Assembly: GCA_902577425.1 (NCBI GenBank)
Contig: CACGZD010000001.1
Coordinates: forward strand, 177,860 to 241,859
Origin: an uncultured Alphaproteobacteria bacterium
GTDB lineage: Bacteria > Pseudomonadota > Alphaproteobacteria > HIMB59 > GCA-002718135
DNA length: 64,000 bases
Direction of reading: 5' to 3'
Shown: positions 1-9,108 of the stretch, one piece after another
Layout of the letters: every line of letters begins with the position of its first letter
Numbering within the stretch: position 1 is the stretch's first letter
Notes under the pieces: generated by a model
What the model was told of the DNA's origin: nothing
The model's database searches: none
Seen by the model: only the letters and a program-made list of their open reading frames with translations
Program-made: the position numbers and the translations under genes

Positions 1-305
1 TTTAACCTCACGATTCCAAATGCAGCTAAAAAAGCAAAAATTACTGCTAGAGAAGAGCCACAAAAACCATATATTAGACTATTTACAACTCCATCCCCTA
101 TCCCCTTGTTCCAAGCTTTAATTGCATTATCAATAAAAGCAGTACCAAAAATTATTTCTGTTTTATCTCCCTTAGAATATTGAGAGGCAGTTTTATTAGC
201 ATTAACAATAAGAAAAAAAACTGGATATATCCATGCCATAACAACTATTATCATGCCTATATATCCAACAGTTAAATTAACTTTTTCTTTAGTTTTATAA
301 TTCAT
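1..305 (-). CDS. Sugar ABC transporter permease, MalG-type (partial, C-terminus outside window)
   Basis: Only the first 101 codons are visible because the gene runs off the left edge. The ATG lies 3 bp after the stop of the upstream permease gene, so the two are in one operon. The visible part has a short cytoplasmic N-terminus, a strongly hydrophobic first membrane segment at about residues 11-32, a polar periplasmic loop containing a DNAIKAWNKGIGDG stretch, and the start of a second membrane segment from about residue 79 (VVNSLIYGFCGSSLAVIF). This matches the N-terminal architecture of MalG/UgpE-type inner-membrane permeases, the usual partner of the MalF-type subunit encoded just before it. 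Substrate cannot be read from this part. Confidence 0.82.
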   Translation of the reverse strand, partial: MNYKTKEKVNLTVGYIGMIIVVMAWIYPVFFLIVNANKTASQYSKGDKTEIIFGTAFIDNAIKAWNKGIGDGVVNSLIYGFCGSSLAVIFAFLAAFGIVRL

Positions 306-308
306 AAT

Positions 309-1181
309 TTAACTAACATCCTCTTTAGTTAAAACTGATTTTAAATAATAATAAGAAAATACTAGACCTACCAAACTTATTAATACTGCTACCGCCGCCG
401 CATAACCAAGATCAAAAATGATAAAACCTTCACGATACATTGTTACTGCTAGTGTTTCAGAATATCTTCCAGGACCTCCCATTGTCATAACCCACACTGA
501 GTCAAAGATTCTAAAACTATTAATTAAAGCAAGTAATGATGCTATAACAAAGTATGGCATGATCATTGGAATAACTATTTTAAAAATTAAAGTAAAACCT
601 TTTGCTCCATCAATTTTTGCTGCTTCCATTGGTTCTTTAGGCAACCCTTGTAAGCCTACTAAAAAAATCATCATATTTATACCTGTTGCTTGCCAAGTAT
701 ATGCACCAATCATTGAGTAAGTATTTTCTGGTGCTCTAAATAACCAATCTCTATTTAAATGTTCGAATCCAATTAATGCTAAGACCTGATTAAATAGCCC
801 ACTTTTATCAAGTATAAAACCAAATAATACTCCTGCAGCTGCGGCAGAAACTGTTGCGGGAATATAAATTAATATTTGAAAAAAATTTGACCTAGGTAAA
901 AATTGTATAGAATAAGCAAATAAAAATCCTATTGAAACTGGAAAGACTGTTGCTAGAACAGTCCAAATTATTGTATTTTTAATTGGTATTATATAATTTG
1001 GGTCAAGAAATAGTTTAATGTAATTATCAAATCCAATAAAGTTTGCAGGATTAAGTCCGTCATTATCTGTAAAGCTCATTATCAAAGTTCGAATAATTGG
1101 ATAAATACAAATTAATGAAACTAAAATAACTGCAGGAGCTATATATAAATAAGCCTGATTAGTATCTTTATTAAAATTCAT
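309..1181 (-). CDS. Sugar ABC transporter permease, MalF/UgpA-type
   Basis: This 290-residue protein is an inner-membrane subunit of a carbohydrate importer. It has six apparent hydrophobic segments, the first at about residues 10-32, and the EAA loop that contacts the ATPase at about residues 186-205 (EAAKIDGAKGF followed by IPMIMP). A GGPG motif near residue 235 is typical of the MalF/UgpA branch (binding-protein-dependent permease family). It lies 57 bp downstream of the binding-protein gene, separated by a hairpin, and 3 bp before the second permease. No ATPase gene is visible; it may lie beyond the left edge or be shared with another system. Confidence 0.9.
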   Translation of the reverse strand: MNFNKDTNQAYLYIAPAVILVSLICIYPIIRTLIMSFTDNDGLNPANFIGFDNYIKLFLDPNYIIPIKNTIIWTVLATVFPVSIGFLFAYSIQFLPRSNFFQILIYIPATVSAAAAGVLFGFILDKSGLFNQVLALIGFEHLNRDWLFRAPENTYSMIGAYTWQATGINMMIFLVGLQGLPKEPMEAAKIDGAKGFTLIFKIVIPMIMPYFVIASLLALINSFRIFDSVWVMTMGGPGRYSETLAVTMYREGFIIFDLGYAAAVAVLISLVGLVFSYYYLKSVLTKEDVS

Positions 1182-1207
1182 CTAAATACAGTTTTGAAAA
1201 AAATAAA

Positions 1208-1224
1208 GCCCCTATAAAAGGGGC
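1208..1224 (-). terminator. Intra-operon hairpin with T-tract between binding protein and permeases
   Basis: Read on the minus strand, GCCCCT and AGGGGC form a perfect 6-bp GC-rich stem around a 5-nt loop, followed at once by TTTATTTTTTTT. This is the form of an intrinsic terminator. It lies inside the operon, between the binding-protein stop and the permease start. It probably acts as a leaky terminator or 3' stabiliser so that binding protein exceeds permease. GC runs of this kind are rare in this AT-rich sequence. Confidence 0.7.
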
Positions 1225-1238
1225 CTTAAATAAATTAA

Positions 1239-2471
1239 TTAGTTATTTGACCAATAGTTATCAGCTAAAGTTTGTAAATTTGCCATTACATCTTTGTAGC
1301 TTGTTGGATCAAGTACAAATTTTGAAATTTCATCAACAGCAGCCTCACAAATTTCTGTTGGAGTAGCTTCCCAATATCTATTTATTTGGCGATAGCCTCC
1401 TTCATTAATTTCTTTAACTAATTCTCCTACCTCTCCTCCTGGTAAACCAGCATTTAGGTTATGAGGTGGGAAGAACATAAGCTCTGTCCACTTAGCTGAA
1501 GCAGCTTCTGACATCCAAAAATCAATCGCATCTAATGCTGCGTCTTTATCTTTAGCATTTTTAGCAACCATTATTGGACCAGCTTCAAAAATTACTGATG
1601 GAGGAAGAGATGCATCTTTATTGGGTAATACAAAGTATCCCCATTCATCTCCTTCTTTAATTCCACCTCCAGTAACAGTAGAAGCGAACCAAGTACCAAC
1701 TAACATGTGAACTACTTCTCCTTTAGAGAAACTATTATTCATTGAGTCACCAGTAGTGAATCCAAAAGCTGCACTTCCATCATCCATCCAACCTTTGTCC
1801 ATCCAAGATTTCCAAGTTAAAAATGCTTCCTCGACTTGGGGGTCAGTATATTTAGCTCTTCCTTCTACTAAATCTTCATAAAAATCTGGGTCAGAACGAA
1901 TTAAAAACTCTTCAAACCAAATAAATGCAGGCCATCTGCCTTCTATTGTTTGTCCAACAGGAGTTCTGCCAGAAGCCTTTATTTTTTCAAAATTTGATTC
2001 TAGTTCTTCCCAAGTTTTTGGTTCACTGAGTCCAAGTTCTGCATAAACAAGTTTATTGTAATACATAGGCCAAAAGGCGATTAAACTTGGAACAGCATAA
2101 GTTTTTCCGTCAAATTGAAAAGCTTTTGCTAAGTCAGGAGAAACTTCGCCTGCTGCAATATACTTATCCCATATTGGACTTAAATCCTCAACTAAACCTG
2201 CATCAACCATATCTTTCATTCTGTATCCAGCCCACCAAGTAAATAAACCTGGAGGATCAGCTCTTAAAGATTGTCTGACAGTGGCTTGGAAACTAGAAGT
2301 GTCTGCAAATGGAGTAATCTCATAACTATTGTTAGAGTCTAAATCAAAAGTTTCAATCCACCAGTCTTGCCAGCCAGCTTTGTCATGATAAAGTTGAACA
2401 TCTCCTGCTAAAGAAAAATTAGCAGAAAAAAACAACATTAAACCAAATAATATTGAAGTTAATTTTTTCAT
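1239..2471 (-). CDS. Sugar ABC transporter substrate-binding protein (family 1)
   Basis: This 410-residue periplasmic protein starts with a Sec signal peptide (two lysines, a hydrophobic core to about residue 19, predicted cleavage after SLA at residue 22). The mature part has the family 1 solute-binding features: an early YHDKAGW / FDTSSFQ region, a Trp-rich middle (TWWAGYRMKD, FWPMYYNKL) and a YNKLVYAELGL-PKTWEEL motif typical of oligosaccharide/glycerol-phosphate binding proteins. Many aromatic residues suggest sugar stacking. It is the first gene of the left-edge operon and has an AGGAGG ribosome site 8 nt before its ATG. The ligand is not determinable; other family 1 ligands are possible. 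Confidence 0.9.
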   Translation of the reverse strand: MKKLTSILFGLMLFFSANFSLAGDVQLYHDKAGWQDWWIETFDLDSNNSYEITPFADTSSFQATVRQSLRADPPGLFTWWAGYRMKDMVDAGLVEDLSPIWDKYIAAGEVSPDLAKAFQFDGKTYAVPSLIAFWPMYYNKLVYAELGLSEPKTWEELESNFEKIKASGRTPVGQTIEGRWPAFIWFEEFLIRSDPDFYEDLVEGRAKYTDPQVEEAFLTWKSWMDKGWMDDGSAAFGFTTGDSMNNSFSKGEVVHMLVGTWFASTVTGGGIKEGDEWGYFVLPNKDASLPPSVIFEAGPIMVAKNAKDKDAALDAIDFWMSEAASAKWTELMFFPPHNLNAGLPGGEVGELVKEINEGGYRQINRYWEATPTEICEAAVDEISKFVLDPTSYKDVMANLQTLADNYWSNN

Positions 2472-2479
2472 TATAAATT

Positions 2480-2485
2480 CCTCCT
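2480..2485 (-). promoter_or_regulatory. Strong Shine-Dalgarno site of the binding-protein gene
   Basis: AGGAGG on the minus strand, 8 nt before the ATG at 2471. Exact AGGAGG sites are rare in this window; I noticed them mainly before binding proteins, atpE and the ABC ATPase, all of which are expected to be highly translated. Confidence 0.75.
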
Positions 2486-2658
2486 ATTAAAATAGTAATT
2501 ATAATAATAAACATATTGAAGTAATTAATCGAATAAGGAAACTAAATAATATATATATAAAAATTATACATTAATTATTATATGATAACTATTAATTACA
2601 TTATAGCTAAATTGCTTTGTTTTTAATTTCAATATTTTAATCTATAAAAATATAAACA

Positions 2659-3675
2659 ATGTTCAAGAAAGAGGATTATAACTCTTATTATCACTCAGGA
2701 TTATCATGCTGGAATCAGCTAAAGATTGAAGATGCAATAATATATTTTAGAAAAGCATTAGAAAAAAAACCTGATTTTGTTCTTGCAAAAAAAAAACTTA
2801 ATGAAGCAATAAAAGAAAGGGAAGATTTAATATCTTATCTAACATTTTTCAATCCTCAAAACAATTCTTCAAATTCAATAATCTTAGCTAATCAGAAATT
2901 ACAAAATATAAAAAACAATATTGATTTAGAAAAAAAAATTTCCAATGAAGAGATAATAAATTTATATAATAAAATTCAAAAAATACTAATTAGCGAAAAT
3001 ATTTTACTAGAAATTGAATCAACACAAATTCATAGAGAGAGTTTAATAAAATATCAATGTAATAGACATCATGAAGTTTTTAAAACTTATAATATTATTC
3101 CTGAAAATTGCTTTGGTTGTTTTAAAGTACAGATTCAACCTAAAAATATAATTGATTTTTTAAAATTATACTTAGTTTTTGACAATCTAAAATTAAAAAA
3201 AAACTTAGCTAGAAAATGCATGATTGAAACAAGAAAGAATATAGAAGGCTCTTATAAAGGTCTAATTTTTTGTATAGGATTAGAGGAAGCTAATCAGACA
3301 ATAAATAAAATACGACCTATTATTGAAAAAACCATTGGCAAAGATTTAAATATAGAAATAAAAAGAGGTTGCTCAGAATTTGGTTTAGCTTACCCTGAAT
3401 ATAAAAATATCAATCCAAAAAATAAAATGTTTATGAGTTATAAAGCTGAATGGAAAGAAAAAGAAAACTTAGTTGATAAAAAAATTAAAAAAAGAGGAGT
3501 TGAAAAAGTAATACCTAATGAAACATTAAGAGGAATTACTCTTAAAGATAGCCTCATTATAATTAATTGGCTCTTTTATGCTCAAAAGATAAATGACAAA
3601 TATCTTCATATGTTAACAGATAATATTTATTATTCTAAATATGTAGACAATTTATTAATAATGAAAAAAAAATAA
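2659..3675 (+). CDS. Unrecognised TPR-like protein with conserved-looking Cys/His region
   Basis: I do not recognise this 338-residue protein. Residues 7-42 look like a single tetratricopeptide unit (pattern YYHSGLSCWNQLKIEDAIIYFRKALEKKPDF). A charged helical stretch follows to about residue 130. The centre holds C134, H137 and H138, then C151 and C154 in NCFGC, then C187, C205 and C238, which could bind a metal. The region 155-245 alternates beta-like and helical segments. There is no signal peptide, so it is probably cytoplasmic. It stands alone on the plus strand between a divergent sugar transporter operon and an aldolase gene 27 bp downstream, with which it may be co-transcribed. Long runs of lysine codons reflect the AT bias. 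Confidence 0.7.
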   Translation: MFKKEDYNSYYHSGLSCWNQLKIEDAIIYFRKALEKKPDFVLAKKKLNEAIKEREDLISYLTFFNPQNNSSNSIILANQKLQNIKNNIDLEKKISNEEIINLYNKIQKILISENILLEIESTQIHRESLIKYQCNRHHEVFKTYNIIPENCFGCFKVQIQPKNIIDFLKLYLVFDNLKLKKNLARKCMIETRKNIEGSYKGLIFCIGLEEANQTINKIRPIIEKTIGKDLNIEIKRGCSEFGLAYPEYKNINPKNKMFMSYKAEWKEKENLVDKKIKKRGVEKVIPNETLRGITLKDSLIIINWLFYAQKINDKYLHMLTDNIYYSKYVDNLLIMKKK

Positions 3676-3702
3676 CTTCTGTTATGATATTAAAGTTTTA
3701 AA

Positions 3703-4467
3703 ATGTTTAATAAGTACTCAAATAAAAATTTTGTAAAAAATAAATTAGCTAATAATGAAATATGCCTTGGCATTTGGTCAATAATATCATCTGAGAGCAA
3801 TCTTGATATTTTCTCCAAATCAAATCTTGATTTTATACTTTTAGACATGGAGCATGGTAACTATGTGCACAACATAGAAAATGCAATTAGAATAATTGAG
3901 TCAAATAATTGCTCACCTATTTTAAGACCTCCAACTTTCAACTCTCATTTTATTCAAAATGCTTTAGATTTTGGAATACATGGATTAATTGTTCCTCAAA
4001 TTAAGTCTATAGAAGAAATTCAACGATATATAAGCAATACTGTATTCCCTCCAAAAGGAATTAGAGGTTTTAATCCTTTTGTTAGATCAGCTTCTTACGG
4101 TATGAAAAATAATTTAAATAATAATAATGATGAATTCGCATTAAGATCGATAATACTTGAACATAAAGATCTTTTAAATAAGCTTGATGAGATTAGTAAA
4201 TTAGAATTTTTAGATCTAGTTTATATTGGTGCTTATGATTTATCCAAGTCATTAAATATTGATCCAACAGGAAATGAAATGAAAAAAATTATAAAAGATG
4301 CAACTCAAATTCTTAGGAAGAATAATATTAATGTTGGAGCTATTGTATTTAATAAAGAAGATTTCAAAGAATTAACAAATTATGGTGTTAATTTTATAGT
4401 TTATTCTGTCGACTCTAAGATAATTGCCTCAGGAATAGATTCATTTATTAGTGATATTGAAATATAA
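3703..4467 (+). CDS. HpcH/HpaI family 2-keto-3-deoxy sugar-acid aldolase
   Basis: This 254-residue cytoplasmic enzyme belongs to the class II pyruvate aldolase family (HpaI, GarL, RhmA), which splits 2-keto-3-deoxy acids into pyruvate and an aldehyde. The expected residues are present: the catalytic His in DMEHG (H51), the pyruvate-binding Arg in LRPP (R75), and metal ligands E153 (IILEHKD) and D179 (GAYDLSKSL). The conserved RGFNP segment near residue 121 fits the substrate loop. Length is normal. Its stop is 8 bp from the convergent ispE stop. Given the sugar-acid dehydratases elsewhere in the window, a 2-keto-3-deoxy-aldonate is a plausible substrate, but specificity is inferred only. Confidence 0.87.
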   Translation: MFNKYSNKNFVKNKLANNEICLGIWSIISSESNLDIFSKSNLDFILLDMEHGNYVHNIENAIRIIESNNCSPILRPPTFNSHFIQNALDFGIHGLIVPQIKSIEEIQRYISNTVFPPKGIRGFNPFVRSASYGMKNNLNNNNDEFALRSIILEHKDLLNKLDEISKLEFLDLVYIGAYDLSKSLNIDPTGNEMKKIIKDATQILRKNNINVGAIVFNKEDFKELTNYGVNFIVYSVDSKIIASGIDSFISDIEI

Positions 4468-4474
4468 ATATAAC

Positions 4475-5284
4475 TTATAAATAATTTATATTATTTACAC
4501 ATACATGGGTCCAAAGTTTACTATACTTTTTTTTAAAAATTTCATAAGCCTTTAAAACTTCTAATTTTTTTTCAAATGCTGCATAAAAACAAGAGCCTGT
4601 TCCTGTCATTCTTGTAAAAAGAGTATTATCAAAAGTCTTTAAATAACTAAAAATTTCATTGAAGTATAAATTTTCTTTTAATACAATTTTTTCAAAATCG
4701 TTTCCTTTATCATCACTATTTTCATGATTATTTTTTATATCTAATTTTTCATACATTTCTTTTGTTGAATTATTAAAATTAGGTTTAATTAATAAAAAAT
4801 ATAATTTTGGAAAAATAGCTGGAGAAATTTTTTCTCCAATTCCAGTAATTATGCAATTTTTTGCAAATAGAAAACTAGGGATATCAGATCCTAAGGAAAC
4901 ATAAGCACTTGGCTCTTTTAGATGAATATAATTCATAGCATTTAATCCTTTTATTAATCCTGCCGCATTGGTAGAAGCTGAACCAAGACCTCCCTGCACG
5001 GGAATATTTTTAGTTACAGTAACATCAAAATGCAAATTCTTATCTAAGTTTAAAAACTTTAGCGTTTTTAAAATAATACAATCACTGTAGTTATTGTTTT
5101 TAGGTTTAAAAAATCCTTTATATTTTATTTTTGTTTCATCACTTTTTTTAATTTCAATTTTATCATATAAATCAATAAAAGTTATTCCTGATCTTAGTGA
5201 ATGGTACCCATCTTTTCTTTTATTTAAAACTTTTAAAAATATATTTAATTTAGCAGGTGCTAAAATAGTCTTACTATCCAGCAT
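4475..5284 (-). CDS. ispE: 4-diphosphocytidyl-2-C-methyl-D-erythritol kinase
   Basis: This GHMP-family kinase phosphorylates CDP-methylerythritol in the non-mevalonate isoprenoid pathway. It shows PAKLN near residue 10 (catalytic Lys region), the glycine-rich ATP loop GGLGSAST at residues 98-105, and the catalytic Asp in LGSDIPSFLF (D134). A late TGTGSC motif is the third GHMP element. The length of 269 is slightly short for the family but complete. It overlaps the end of the upstream TPR-protein gene by 11 bp, which implies translational coupling. The second MEP-pathway gene of the window is ispH. Confidence 0.93.
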   Translation of the reverse strand: MLDSKTILAPAKLNIFLKVLNKRKDGYHSLRSGITFIDLYDKIEIKKSDETKIKYKGFFKPKNNNYSDCIILKTLKFLNLDKNLHFDVTVTKNIPVQGGLGSASTNAAGLIKGLNAMNYIHLKEPSAYVSLGSDIPSFLFAKNCIITGIGEKISPAIFPKLYFLLIKPNFNNSTKEMYEKLDIKNNHENSDDKGNDFEKIVLKENLYFNEIFSYLKTFDNTLFTRMTGTGSCFYAAFEKKLEVLKAYEIFKKKYSKLWTHVCVNNINYL

Positions 5285-6599
5285 TATTTTTTTCCAACTT
5301 TTTCTTTATATCGTTTACAATTGTATCTTCCGGATTTGCTAAATCTAAAACTTGTTTCCATAAATAAATGGCTTCTCTTTTTCTATTTAAAGCTAAATAT
5401 ATGTCGGCCAAATGATCTAAAGATATTATCTCGCTTGGAGCAATTGATATAACTTCTTCCATTAATTCAGCTGCTTTTTTAAAATCCTTTTTTTTATAAT
5501 AGGCCCAAGCTAAACTATCTAAAATATAATGATTATCAGGCTCGTTTTTATTTGCCTTAATTAACATTTTCATTGCTTTATCAATATTAATATCTCTTTC
5601 CAGCCATCCATAAGCTAAATAATTTAAAATATCTGCAGATTCATAATTAGTTAACTCTAAAGATTTAATAAAATCTTTTTCTGCCAAATTCCATTTATCT
5701 AATCTTTCAAAACAAATACCCCTTAGATATAATATATTCCAGTTTCTATCAAAAGATTGATTAGTATTATCAATTATTTGAGAATAATAAAAAATTGCAT
5801 CTTGGTATTTTTTTTTTAAACGGTAAAGCTCAGCTAAAGCAAGTTTAAGTTCAAGATTATCTTGATAAATATTTGCTAATTTTAAAAGTTTTTCTTCACC
5901 TTGTTGAAAAAAACCTTCCTTACTTTTATTAATTGCTATATTTTTCTGACTTTCAATATAAAGAGTGTGGTTTGAGCTAATTTTTTTATAATAATACTCA
6001 GCTTTAGAATAATTTTTTAAGAATTGGTAAATTTGAGCAGTATAGAAGTTTGTTTCATGAAAATTTTCATCCAAAATATTTGCTATAGATAGATAAAATA
6101 ATAAATAATTATAGTTTACCTTTTTGCTTACCAAACTTTCATTAGATGTCTGAATAATTTCAAAAATAGATTTGGAATTTTCAGTATTTGTTTTTATTTT
6201 TCCATCAGGCAAAAAGAAAATATAATTTAACATTTCTAGATTATATTTTTTAATATTTTTACTATACTTTTTAAATGTATGAGTATCCCTATTAGATTTT
6301 GCATAACTTAAAATTACTAACAATGCTTCTTCATGATCATCATTAATATCTATTAATTTTAAAGCTATCTTTTGAGCTTCTTCTAAATAATTAAGATTAA
6401 TTGAAACTAGAAGCTGGTTTTCTAATTCTGATTTACGCAAATCTTTATCAGTAGATGAAAGTTCAGTATATGCTGTTTCGTAGTCAAACAAATTAATAGC
6501 AGTTTTTGAAATTAAAAAAGAAGAAGAACTCAAGGCAAAAGCTGAGTTAACAAATAAAATTGTCAATATAAAAGCAATTTTTTTATAATTTTTACACAT
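5274..6599 (-). CDS. Exported tetratricopeptide-repeat protein
   Basis: The 441-residue product begins with a probable Sec signal or N-terminal anchor (lysines then a hydrophobic core to about residue 24). It is otherwise helical repeats. Clear TPR units occur in the second half, for example the stretches around YYYKKI, AEKDFIKSLEL, ADILNYLAYGWLERD, HYILDSLAWAYYKKKDFKKAAELMEEV and IISLDHLADIYLALNRKREAIYLWKQVL. The pattern YLAYGWLERD...LDSLAWAYYK is typical of a TPR protein found next to ispE in alphaproteobacteria. The likely role is an envelope scaffold. The 3' end overlaps ispE by 11 bp. The divergent neighbour starts about 50 bp away. Confidence 0.85.
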   Translation of the reverse strand: MCKNYKKIAFILTILFVNSAFALSSSSFLISKTAINLFDYETAYTELSSTDKDLRKSELENQLLVSINLNYLEEAQKIALKLIDINDDHEEALLVILSYAKSNRDTHTFKKYSKNIKKYNLEMLNYIFFLPDGKIKTNTENSKSIFEIIQTSNESLVSKKVNYNYLLFYLSIANILDENFHETNFYTAQIYQFLKNYSKAEYYYKKISSNHTLYIESQKNIAINKSKEGFFQQGEEKLLKLANIYQDNLELKLALAELYRLKKKYQDAIFYYSQIIDNTNQSFDRNWNILYLRGICFERLDKWNLAEKDFIKSLELTNYESADILNYLAYGWLERDINIDKAMKMLIKANKNEPDNHYILDSLAWAYYKKKDFKKAAELMEEVISIAPSEIISLDHLADIYLALNRKREAIYLWKQVLDLANPEDTIVNDIKKKLEKNNAG

Positions 6600-6649
6600 T
6601 TACAAATTTACATTCTAAATTAAAGGTACTAAAAATAATAATCGCTAAT

Positions 6650-7354
6650 ATGACTAATATTTCTATTAATTCCTATATAAAATTTCTTAAAAATATTGGT
6701 ATTTATTCTTTTTTGCAAGATCAACCGAATAATTACTTCAATATAAAGAATACTAAAAGATTAAATAGAAATTTAGATACAATTGAAGAGATAAAAAGTC
6801 TTAATGATCTTGAATCCCATATTAAAAACTCAGAAATATGTAATTTAAAAAAGACAGCTATTAATACTGTTATAGGTGATGGAAATGAAAATGCTAATAT
6901 TATGCTTATAGGTGAAGCTCCTGGAGCAGAAGAGGATAAAGTTGGAAAACCATTTGTTGGAGCTGCAGGAATTTTGCTAAATAAGATGATAAATGCAATA
7001 GATTTAAAAAGAGAGGATATCTATATTACAAATATTATACCTTGGCGTCCTCCTAATAATAGAACTCCCACAAATGAAGAAATTTTACAATGCTTACCTT
7101 TTGTGCAAAAAATTATTGAAATTGTAAAACCTAATTTGATTCTACTTTTAGGAGCTACATCAGCTAAAGCAATACTTAATTCAAATTTAAGTCTTGCAAA
7201 ACTAAGAGGAGAATGGCATGAGTATCAAAGCATCAACCATAAAGAGAAAGTAAATTGTCTTGTAACTTATCATCCTGCTTTTTTGTTAAGATCTCCAAAT
7301 TATAAAAAAGAATCATGGAAAGATTTACAGGAATTTCAAAAAAATTTTCAATGA
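6650..7354 (+). CDS. Uracil-DNA glycosylase, family 4-like
   Basis: This 234-residue repair enzyme removes uracil from DNA. It carries the water-activating motif GEAPGAEED at residues 88-96, the PFVGAAG motif following it, the PWRPPNNRTP loop and the C-terminal THPA-type motif as YHPAFLLRSP (HPA at 208-210). The usual Fe-S CxxC near the N-terminus reads CNLK (C64 with Lys at the second position); a second candidate ligand is C148. From memory, alphaproteobacterial members often show this variant, so I do not treat it as decay. Its stop overlaps the start of the transglycosylase gene in an ATGA. Confidence 0.9.
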   Translation: MTNISINSYIKFLKNIGIYSFLQDQPNNYFNIKNTKRLNRNLDTIEEIKSLNDLESHIKNSEICNLKKTAINTVIGDGNENANIMLIGEAPGAEEDKVGKPFVGAAGILLNKMINAIDLKREDIYITNIIPWRPPNNRTPTNEEILQCLPFVQKIIEIVKPNLILLLGATSAKAILNSNLSLAKLRGEWHEYQSINHKEKVNCLVTYHPAFLLRSPNYKKESWKDLQEFQKNFQ

Positions 7355-9108
7355 TATTTAAAAATTATTTATTTTTTTTATTTTGTTTATTTTTATCATT
7401 TAATAGTACGGCAAATATAATTAATGATCAAATAAGCAGTAAATATGATCAAATTTTCTCTGATAAATTATTATCAAACTCAGATATAAAAAGTTATCAA
7501 AAAATCTTTGAGTTTCAAGAAAGTTGTAAATGGAAACAAGCAAATAAAAATATTTTATTGTTAAAAAATAAAATTTTAATGGGCCATGTATTAGCACACC
7601 GATACCTCCATCCAAACTGCTATAAATCAGAGTTTTTAGAACTTACATTTTGGTTAAAAAAATATAATGACCACCCTCAAGCTAAAAGGATTTATAGATT
7701 GGCTATAAAAAGAATGCCAAAAGGTTATAAATCTCCTAATAAACCAATTAAACCTATAGGGATAAAAAAACAAAAATTAAACAATTACAAAAAAAATTCT
7801 GACTATAAAACTACTTTAAAACTCTCCAAAAATCAAAGGCTTGAAAAACAAAAATTAATAAATGCAATTAAATCTCGAGTAAATAGGGGTTGGCCTACTG
7901 GAGCAGTTAAATTACTTAATCAAAGAGATGTTATTATTTTACTTGATCAAGTAGAAATAGATCAACAAAAAGAGTTAATTGCAAAAGGATATTTTCTTGC
8001 AAATAAAAATGAATTAGCAATAAAATACTCTGCAGAAGCTCTTGAAAATTCATCTCATTATGTACCTTATGCCGGATGGACTGCAGGATTAGCAGCATGG
8101 AGACTAGAACAGTATGAATTAGCTGCTGAATATTTTTCAAATTTCTCTATTTCTCTAAGGGATGATGTTTGGCATCAAGCTTCAGGTGCGTTTTGGGCTG
8201 CAAGAGCGTATTCAAAACTTAATAAATATGAGGATATAAATTTTTGGCTTAATAGAGCTGCAAAAAATCCAGTTAGTTTTTATGGATTATTAGCTTCTGA
8301 AATATTAGGAATTAATAATCCAATAGATTGGACTTCTGAAATATTATCTGAAACAGATGATATTAATCTTTTTTCATTACCTAGTGGAAAACGTATTAAA
8401 GCTCTTATACAAATCGGACTACCTTATCAGCTAGAAGATGAAATAGTTTATATGAATTCAGTAATGAATAAAAGTGTTGCGATAAAATCACTTGATGTTG
8501 CACAACATTTTAATCTAGCTTACACTCAACTTAAAATAGTAAATACACTAATGAGATATGGTGTAGATGTTCCAATAAGACTATTATATCCTACTCCTAT
8601 TTGGAAACCTAAAAATGGCTTTACTTTAGAACAGGAGTTAATTTATGCATTTATGCACCAGGAGTCACTATTTAATGAAAATGCTAAAAGTCATAGGGGT
8701 GCTATTGGATTGATGCAAATTATGCCTTCAACTGCAAAATTTATTTCAACAAATAAAGAAGTAAAAAGAAACAATTCTAATATTTTAAAAGTTCCAGAAA
8801 TTAATCTTGATGTTGGTCAAGAGTATATTGAATATTTATTAAAATTAAAAATTGTTGATAATAATCTTATTTTTTTAACTGCGGCATATAATGGAGGTCC
8901 TGGCAATTTACAAAAATGGAAAGAAAATATTAATTATTTGGATGATCCTTTATTCTTTATGGAGAGTATACCTTCCAGAGAAACAAGATGGTTTATTGAA
9001 AAAGTTTTAACAAAATATTGGATATATAAAAACAAATTTGGCTCTGAAGCTAACTCTCTAAAATTACTCGCTTACGGAAAAAATCCAATCTATAAAACAT
9101 ATGAATAA
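7351..9108 (+). CDS. Soluble lytic murein transglycosylase (Slt-like)
   Basis: I place the start at 7351, not the earlier in-frame ATG at 7315. The 7351 ATG overlaps the previous stop as ATGA and gives a proper signal peptide (short basic start, FFLFCLFLSF core). The 585-residue periplasmic protein has a long alpha-helical superhelical region to about residue 400. A C-terminal lysozyme-like domain follows, with catalytic Glu in HQES (E438), GAIGLMQIMPSTA about 14 residues later and AAYNGGPGN about 75 residues later. It cleaves peptidoglycan to 1,6-anhydromuropeptides. It overlaps the next gene by 8 bp. Confidence 0.92.
   Translation: MIFKNYLFFLFCLFLSFNSTANIINDQISSKYDQIFSDKLLSNSDIKSYQKIFEFQESCKWKQANKNILLLKNKILMGHVLAHRYLHPNCYKSEFLELTFWLKKYNDHPQAKRIYRLAIKRMPKGYKSPNKPIKPIGIKKQKLNNYKKNSDYKTTLKLSKNQRLEKQKLINAIKSRVNRGWPTGAVKLLNQRDVIILLDQVEIDQQKELIAKGYFLANKNELAIKYSAEALENSSHYVPYAGWTAGLAAWRLEQYELAAEYFSNFSISLRDDVWHQASGAFWAARAYSKLNKYEDINFWLNRAAKNPVSFYGLLASEILGINNPIDWTSEILSETDDINLFSLPSGKRIKALIQIGLPYQLEDEIVYMNSVMNKSVAIKSLDVAQHFNLAYTQLKIVNTLMRYGVDVPIRLLYPTPIWKPKNGFTLEQELIYAFMHQESLFNENAKSHRGAIGLMQIMPSTAKFISTNKEVKRNNSNILKVPEINLDVGQEYIEYLLKLKIVDNNLIFLTAAYNGGPGNLQKWKENINYLDDPLFFMESIPSRETRWFIEKVLTKYWIYKNKFGSEANSLKLLAYGKNPIYKTYE

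Noticed and set aside
418-720. Plus-strand open frame of about 100 codons inside the MalF-type permease gene
   Set aside because: It is antisense to a well-supported membrane protein and has no ribosome site or recognisable domain; hydrophobic codons produce open antisense frames.
6839-6853. Loss of an Fe-S cysteine in the uracil-DNA glycosylase as decay
   Set aside because: CNLK in place of CxxC appears, from memory, in other alphaproteobacterial members; catalytic motifs are intact.
7315-7350. Earlier in-frame ATG for the lytic transglycosylase
   Set aside because: It would overlap the glycosylase gene by 40 bp and bury the signal peptide; the ATGA start at 7351 gives a proper N-terminus.
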